The notes beneath the pieces were generated by a model. The model made no database searches. It had not been told where the DNA came from and was given only the letters and a program-made list of their open reading frames with translations. From positions 1 to 24,415 of the forward strand of contig CAZMUN010000018.1 in NCBI GenBank assembly GCA_964569815.1: a DNA stretch of 24,415 bases. Reading direction: 5' to 3'. Origin of the DNA: CAZMUN01 sp964569815. Its GTDB lineage: Archaea; Iainarchaeota; Iainarchaeia; Iainarchaeales; GCA-2688035. Made by a program: the position numbers and the translations under genes. Below, piece by piece: positions 20,589 through 24,415 of this stretch (position 1 is the stretch's first letter; every line of letters starts with the position of its first letter).

Positions 20589-22117
20589 CGAAGCTGTTCC
20601 AGCACAACGCGCTCTAATTCCACTGCGTTTTGCTTTTTTGCATAGTTTTCAGCAAGGTTAAGCTTTCTCTTGTTGCTTGAATAAACCTTGAACAAAGGCT
20701 GCCCCTTTTTCACGTTTTGCCCTTCCTCTACAAAAAGGTAAAGCCCTGCATTAGGGTCTGCCGGCGCCCCGGCAATCCTTGCAATGGTACTGCATTTCCT
20801 TACATTCACCCTGTCTATGACGCCTGGCTTTTTTGCCAGCACGATTTTTCCGCCTTTTGGCTCCCTGATGCTTTTGCTGTGCAAATGCTTTTTTCCCTGG
20901 GCCTTGATTATTTCCTGCATTTTTTTCAAAGCCTTTCCGCTTGCCAGAATTTCTTTTGCAACCGCATAGCCTTTTCCTTTTTTTGCCTTGCCGCACAATT
21001 CAAGCAAAGCCCCTGCAAGCTCACAGCTTTTGTCGGCAAGGTTGTCAAAAAACTCGCCTTCCAAAATCTGCATCACATACTTTGCTTCAAGCACCGGCCC
21101 AAAAGCCTTTCCAGAGGGCTGCGTGCCGTCAGTCAAAACCACTTCGATTTTCATTCCGAGCCTTTTTCCAACTGCAATAAATTTTCCGGCCATGTCTTCG
21201 GCCTTTTCAGTTGTCCTGATTTTTACGTCTGGCCCTACAGGCAAATCTATTACCAAAAACTTTGACCCGACGCTGGCCTTTTTTCCCATAACGCTTGCAA
21301 TAACCTGCCCAGGCGGGTCCAGCGAAAAAGGGTGCTCTATTTTGATTATTTCATCGTCAACAGGGGCCAGATCCAGGGCGCCTCCCCATACAATTACCCC
21401 GCCTATTTTTTCAGTAATGCTTTTTATTTTTTCAATTGACATTGAAACGTTTGCAACCACTTCCATTACATCGGCTGTTCCGGCTGCAGAGGTAATGCTT
21501 CGGCTGCTTGTTTTTGGGATAAAGCATCCTGCAGCAGCAACAATCGGCACAACGATCATTGTTGTGCGGCCGTTTGTTCCGCCAATGCAATGCTTGTCTA
21601 CAACAGGCTTTTTTCTTATGTTAAGCTGTTTGCCGTTTTCCGCCAGAGCGCGGGTCATTGCAACCGTTTCGTCCAAGGTATAGCCATGAATGTAGACCGC
21701 GGTAACAAAGGCGCTTGATTCAATGCTGCTCAAGGTATTGCTTCCAATGCCGTCAACTATTGCCTTTATTTCTTTTGAGCCGAGTTCTTGCCCCTGGAGC
21801 TTCTGCTTTATGAAACGGACAGCTTCAGGCCTTGGAACCGGCGTTACTTTTATTCTACATCCTTTCTCAAGGCAAAGCTTTTCCTTTACATCCTTAAAAA
21901 GCCCTATTTGGTTTGGCTTCACCATTGATTTCGTAACGTCAACAACGGTAACAACGCTTCGCTTTTTTCCCACTACCCTGAGTTCAACCCTGTCAAGCGG
22001 AAAAAGGCCAAGCTCTTTTGCATCCCTCTGGTTCATTATGCAGATCATTTGGTCTGCTTCAATGTCCAAAAGCTTTGCTTTCATTACCTGAGAGTAAGCG
22101 CTTTTCTTGTCGTTCAT
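20585..22117 (-). CDS. AMP phosphorylase (thymidine phosphorylase-like)
   Basis: The 510-residue protein belongs to the nucleoside phosphorylase II family with the extra N-terminal domain of archaeal AMP phosphorylases. Signatures are VDGIGSNTLSSIESSAFVTA from 121, the phosphate-binding DKHCIGGTNGRTT at residues 174-186 and KTSSRSITSAAGTADVME at 202-219. The enzyme converts AMP (also CMP or UMP) and phosphate to the base and ribose-1,5-bisphosphate, the first step of the archaeal route to ribulose-1,5-bisphosphate and form III RuBisCO. The isomerase and RuBisCO genes are not in this window. A TATA box at 22147-22154 supports the ATG at 22117 as a near-leaderless start; an internal ATG at 22084 is an alternative. 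Confidence 0.93.
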   Translation of the reverse strand: MNDKKSAYSQVMKAKLLDIEADQMICIMNQRDAKELGLFPLDRVELRVVGKKRSVVTVVDVTKSMVKPNQIGLFKDVKEKLCLEKGCRIKVTPVPRPEAVRFIKQKLQGQELGSKEIKAIVDGIGSNTLSSIESSAFVTAVYIHGYTLDETVAMTRALAENGKQLNIRKKPVVDKHCIGGTNGRTTMIVVPIVAAAGCFIPKTSSRSITSAAGTADVMEVVANVSMSIEKIKSITEKIGGVIVWGGALDLAPVDDEIIKIEHPFSLDPPGQVIASVMGKKASVGSKFLVIDLPVGPDVKIRTTEKAEDMAGKFIAVGKRLGMKIEVVLTDGTQPSGKAFGPVLEAKYVMQILEGEFFDNLADKSCELAGALLELCGKAKKGKGYAVAKEILASGKALKKMQEIIKAQGKKHLHSKSIREPKGGKIVLAKKPGVIDRVNVRKCSTIARIAGAPADPNAGLYLFVEEGQNVKKGQPLFKVYSSNKRKLNLAENYAKKQNAVELERVVLEQLR

Positions 22118-22146
22118 GCAATCAGCTAAAAGAAAGAGAAAAGAGG

Positions 22147-22154
22147 TATTTAAT
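22147..22154 (-). promoter_or_regulatory. TATA element for AMP phosphorylase
   Basis: The minus strand reads ATTAAATA, centred about 33 bases before the ATG at 22117, predicting a leader of about 7 bases. Confidence 0.5.
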
Positions 22155-22165
22155 CCTTCACTTTT

Positions 22166-22621
22166 TTAGGGCGGTGTAGAAATGCCTAGCAGTATACAAA
22201 CAGCCACATTTTTATGGTTCTGCCAACCCTTTCTTTTTTCTCCATCCAGCAGATTCTCAATGCAAACGTTCAAGCCGCTTTCAGCCAGAACAGAGAAGTC
22301 TTTGATGCAATTGGGGTGGAAACTCACCTGCTTTAAGTTGATATTTTTTCCTGTATCATGGATTTTTCTTAATACTGTTTTGGTTTTTTTGTTCTTCCCA
22401 TGCTTCAAACCTTTGACTGGCGCATGCAGGGTGTTGAATTTCAAAGAGTTAAGAAAGCCGACTGCTTTTTCACTTAAATCAAAGCCGTCAAAGTCCTTTT
22501 TTAAGATAAAACACAGTTCTACGCCATCAATTAGTTCTGTAAATTTTTCTTCTATGAGGCCAACAAGTTTGTTTCTTTTTGCAGCTAAATAAATGCTTCC
22601 TGTAAAAAGACTTAGAATCAT
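22166..22621 (-). pseudogene. C-terminally truncated TIM-barrel (AP endonuclease 2/xylose isomerase-like) gene
   Basis: The 151-residue product resembles the first half of a xylose-isomerase-like TIM barrel: ELIDGVELCF, then LHAPVKGLKHG, VSFHPN and VCIENLLDGEKR match the successive metal-binding strands (His, His, Glu) of that superfamily. After the Glu strand the frame ends in an unrelated tail, VAVCILLGISTPP, and the usual second half (a further 90 or more residues) is absent in all minus-strand frames. The AMP phosphorylase promoter begins immediately after. I therefore call it a truncated, probably inactive gene, though a short functional protein cannot be excluded. The ATG at 22621 is favoured over an upstream TTG at 22666 because CTTAAAAAC lies about 28 bases before it. 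Confidence 0.55.
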
Positions 22622-22713
22622 ACAATAAATCTGATTAATAGTTGTTTTTAAGATTTGTTTGTACAAGAAAATATTGTTGAAGAGATGGTCTTTGTGAAAG
22701 GAACGTGTTTTTG

Positions 22714-23451
22714 ATGGCTAAGAGAACTGTTCGGTTTTTGAGGAAGACTGGTTCAGAGAAGAGTGTGAGGGAAAGGAAGGCGTTTGCAAAAAAGATTCGG
22801 GATGCAAGGAAGAGAGATCTTAGGAGCGCTCATGGTGAGAAGTATGTAATTCCTAAGAGCCAAGTGGAGCGAAGGAAGCTGAAGCCTTACAAGTTTGCGG
22901 GGGATTATTATCGGGCTAGGAGGCTTTTTTCTGAGGGTGTTTTGGGTACTAGGATTCCTGATGCTATTGGGGCTTTTCTTAAATCGAAGGCTATGGTTAG
23001 GGTGCTTGATGTTGGTTCGGCAAAAGGCGCGTATTGGAAGCCGTTGCTTTCTTCTTTTGGGGGACGGGCTGAGCGAATTGAGTTGCATTCTTTGAATGTT
23101 TCGAACTACTTTAGGGCAGGGATTCCTGCAAAGCCTGAAAGGCAGCATGTTGGTGCCGTGGAAACAAAGGATGTTTCAAAGCTTGGCAGGTTTGATGTAA
23201 TTACTTCTTTTTACTCTTTTGGGCATTCGTCTTCAGAGTTTCTGCAAACTTTTTCAAAGGTTTTGAGGAGTCTTTCAAAAAATGGTAAGTTTTTTGCGGT
23301 CTTTGACCATAAGAGGGCGCCGAAAGATTTGGATGAAAAGTTGCTTAAGTCTGCTTTGGGAAAGAGCTGCCGTCTTGATTTTGTGAGGCTGGGGCTGAAA
23401 AAGAAAAGGCGGACTTATAACAACGCAATTGTTGTGACTAGGTTAAAATAG
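22714..23451 (+). CDS. Class I SAM-dependent methyltransferase with basic N-terminal extension
   Basis: The 245-residue protein has a highly basic N-terminal region (residues 1-70, for example KKIRDARKRDLR and QVERRKLKPYKF), then a Rossmann methyltransferase core with motif I VRVLDVGSAKGAYW at 95-108, GRFDVITSFYSFGH at 158-171 and a post-motif strand GKFFAVFDHK at 191-200. The basic arm suggests an RNA, ribosome or other polyanionic substrate, but none can be named. A GTG at 22705 would add three residues; I choose the ATG. Codons ending in T and G look more frequent than in neighbouring genes, which hints at a different history. It lies upstream of valS in the same direction. Confidence 0.78.
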   Translation: MAKRTVRFLRKTGSEKSVRERKAFAKKIRDARKRDLRSAHGEKYVIPKSQVERRKLKPYKFAGDYYRARRLFSEGVLGTRIPDAIGAFLKSKAMVRVLDVGSAKGAYWKPLLSSFGGRAERIELHSLNVSNYFRAGIPAKPERQHVGAVETKDVSKLGRFDVITSFYSFGHSSSEFLQTFSKVLRSLSKNGKFFAVFDHKRAPKDLDEKLLKSALGKSCRLDFVRLGLKKKRRTYNNAIVVTRLK

Positions 23452-23528
23452 GTTTTTGGGGCGGCGCCAGTTTAAGGTTTTTCTTTTTTTGCAGGTTTTA
23501 AAAGACAATGTTTTAAATTAGTAGTGTA

Positions 23529-23540
23529 TCTATATTTATA
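23529..23540 (+). promoter_or_regulatory. Candidate TATA element upstream of valS
   Basis: TCTATATTTATA lies about 88 bases before the valS ATG and would give a leader of about 60 bases. Another AT-rich box near 23570-23580 would give a shorter one. The choice is uncertain. Confidence 0.4.
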
Positions 23541-23622
23541 AGGTGTCAAATATCGTTCGCAAGCATTTTGAAATTTAAGGTCTTTTTGTTCAATGTTTTG
23601 ACTACTTTTGAGAGCTGGTTTT

Positions 23623-24415
23623 ATGGCAATCATTAGAACGAGGTGGGATAAAAAATATGAGGAGGCTTTATACAAGCAATGGAAAAATGAAAAAAAGCAT
23701 GCTTTCAAAGAGGATTCAAACAAGCCTCTTTTTTCTATTGATACGCCGCCCCCCTATGTTAACACCCCTGTTCACATCGGCCAAGCAACCACCTACGCTA
23801 TAATGGACATGTTTGCTAGGTTCAAAAGAATGACAGGCCATGCAGTAGTCTTTCCTTTAGGCTTGGATAGAAACGGCCTGCCCATTGAAACCGCTGCAGA
23901 GAAAAGGTTTGGCGTAAAACTGCATGAGACTCCCAGAGAAGACTTTGTTCAAAAATGCAACATTGTGCTTGAGGAGAGTAGCCTTGAATCAGTTGACACT
24001 TTTTTGAGGCTTGGCCTTAGCTTTAACTCTTGGGAAGAAGGCAGTGAAATTGGCGGAATGTATTTGACGGATTCGGATGCGTATCGTACGCTTACGCAGG
24101 CTACTTTCATTGACCTGTGGAAGAAAGGGCTCGTCTATGAGGACAACAGGATAAACAATTATTGCCCTGGCTGCCAGACGACTATTGCTGATTCGGAGAT
24201 CGAGTACGAGAACCTGCCTACAAAGTTCAACGACATCAAGTTTAAGGTAAAGGAGACTGGCGACGACATTATTATTGGAACCACCAGGCCTGAGTTGATT
24301 TGCACTTGCGCAATGATTATTTTTAACCCCAAAGATAAAAGGCATAAAAGCTTGGCAGGCAAAACCGCTATCACACCTCTTTTCAACAAAGAGGTTCCCA
24401 ACAAGACACATCCTA
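23623..24415 (+). CDS. valS: Valyl-tRNA synthetase, N-terminal part, cut by window edge
   Basis: The frame runs from ATG 23623 off the right end (264 codons). It is a class I aminoacyl-tRNA synthetase: DTPPPYVNTPVHIGQATTY holds the ATP-binding signature (HIGQ for HIGH), followed by FPLGLDRNGLPIE. NYCPGCQTTIADSEIEY is the zinc-binding strand before the editing domain, and GTTRPELICTCAMIIFNP is the start of the CP1 editing domain. The IleRS/ValRS/LeuRS group is certain; ValRS is preferred because of the PPPYVNTPVHIGQ and DRNGLPIE forms, which I recall from ValRS sequences of archaea. The end of the gene, with the KMSKS motif, is outside the window. Confidence 0.85.
   Translation, partial: MAIIRTRWDKKYEEALYKQWKNEKKHAFKEDSNKPLFSIDTPPPYVNTPVHIGQATTYAIMDMFARFKRMTGHAVVFPLGLDRNGLPIETAAEKRFGVKLHETPREDFVQKCNIVLEESSLESVDTFLRLGLSFNSWEEGSEIGGMYLTDSDAYRTLTQATFIDLWKKGLVYEDNRINNYCPGCQTTIADSEIEYENLPTKFNDIKFKVKETGDDIIIGTTRPELICTCAMIIFNPKDKRHKSLAGKTAITPLFNKEVPNKTHP

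Noticed and set aside
20988..21683. A 231-codon open frame on the plus strand
   Set aside because: It is antisense to the AMP phosphorylase core and has no recognisable motif or promoter.
23472..23723. An 83-codon minus-strand frame
   Set aside because: It overlaps the valS start on the opposite strand and has no family match or plausible promoter.
1..24415. CRISPR arrays, insertion sequences or prophage genes
   Set aside because: I found no regularly spaced repeats, transposase or integrase motifs, or terminal inverted repeats flanking a gene.

Overview
This window is archaeal chromosomal DNA. The diagnostic genes are a TATA-binding protein, RNA polymerase subunit F (Rpb4-like), ribosomal protein L21e, a DUF655 protein, KsgA in the usual archaeal order, an AMP phosphorylase, an AglB/STT3 oligosaccharyltransferase and a 5S rRNA. 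Many genes have a TATA element about 24-26 bases upstream of the start codon, so leaderless mRNAs seem common; I used this to choose several starts. The lineage cannot be fixed from the sequence. A DPANN-like or other uncultured group is a guess from the small, divergent proteins.

Bases 1-9065 (all minus strand) are a surface-glycan locus in three probable transcription units. The first is aglB alone. The second is a GlcNAc-1-phosphate transferase (Alg7/AglH type), Alg14-like, Alg13-like, a GT2 glycosyltransferase and a SAM methyltransferase, packed with tiny gaps or 4-base overlaps. The third is a CDP-tyvelose-epimerase-like SDR, a second SDR epimerase with a zinc-ribbon insert, and a GT4 glycosyltransferase that runs off the left edge. 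Together these could build a lipid-linked oligosaccharide with a eukaryote-like start (Alg7, Alg13/14) and move it to Asn by AglB.

Bases 9202-12774 hold the most striking module: an SGNH/GDSL-like hydrolase (plus strand) facing an SxtJ-like membrane protein, a NodU/TobZ/SxtI-family carbamoyltransferase and a 52-residue DUF5989/SxtK-like membrane peptide (minus strand). This is the same four-part set known as sxtI-J-K-L in cyanobacterial saxitoxin clusters, here beside protein N-glycosylation genes. I infer O-carbamoylation of a surface glycan, not toxin synthesis.

Bases 12869-17177 hold two unknown lipoproteins, an orphan soluble HAMP-histidine kinase and an XPD/DinG-like helicase with a probable Fe-S domain. 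Bases 17304-18204 (minus) hold 5S rRNA, a candidate 56-residue basic protein and TBP with a TTG start and a lysine-rich tail. The 350-base TBP-L21e spacer contains promoters for both sides and unexplained short open frames.

Bases 18555-20588 (plus) form the rpl21e-rpoF-DUF655-ksgA operon, convergent with AMP phosphorylase (20585-22117, minus). Then come a C-terminally truncated TIM-barrel gene (minus), a methyltransferase with a basic N-terminus (plus) and the start of a valyl-tRNA synthetase (plus, cut by the right edge). I saw no tRNA, CRISPR array, insertion sequence or prophage gene.
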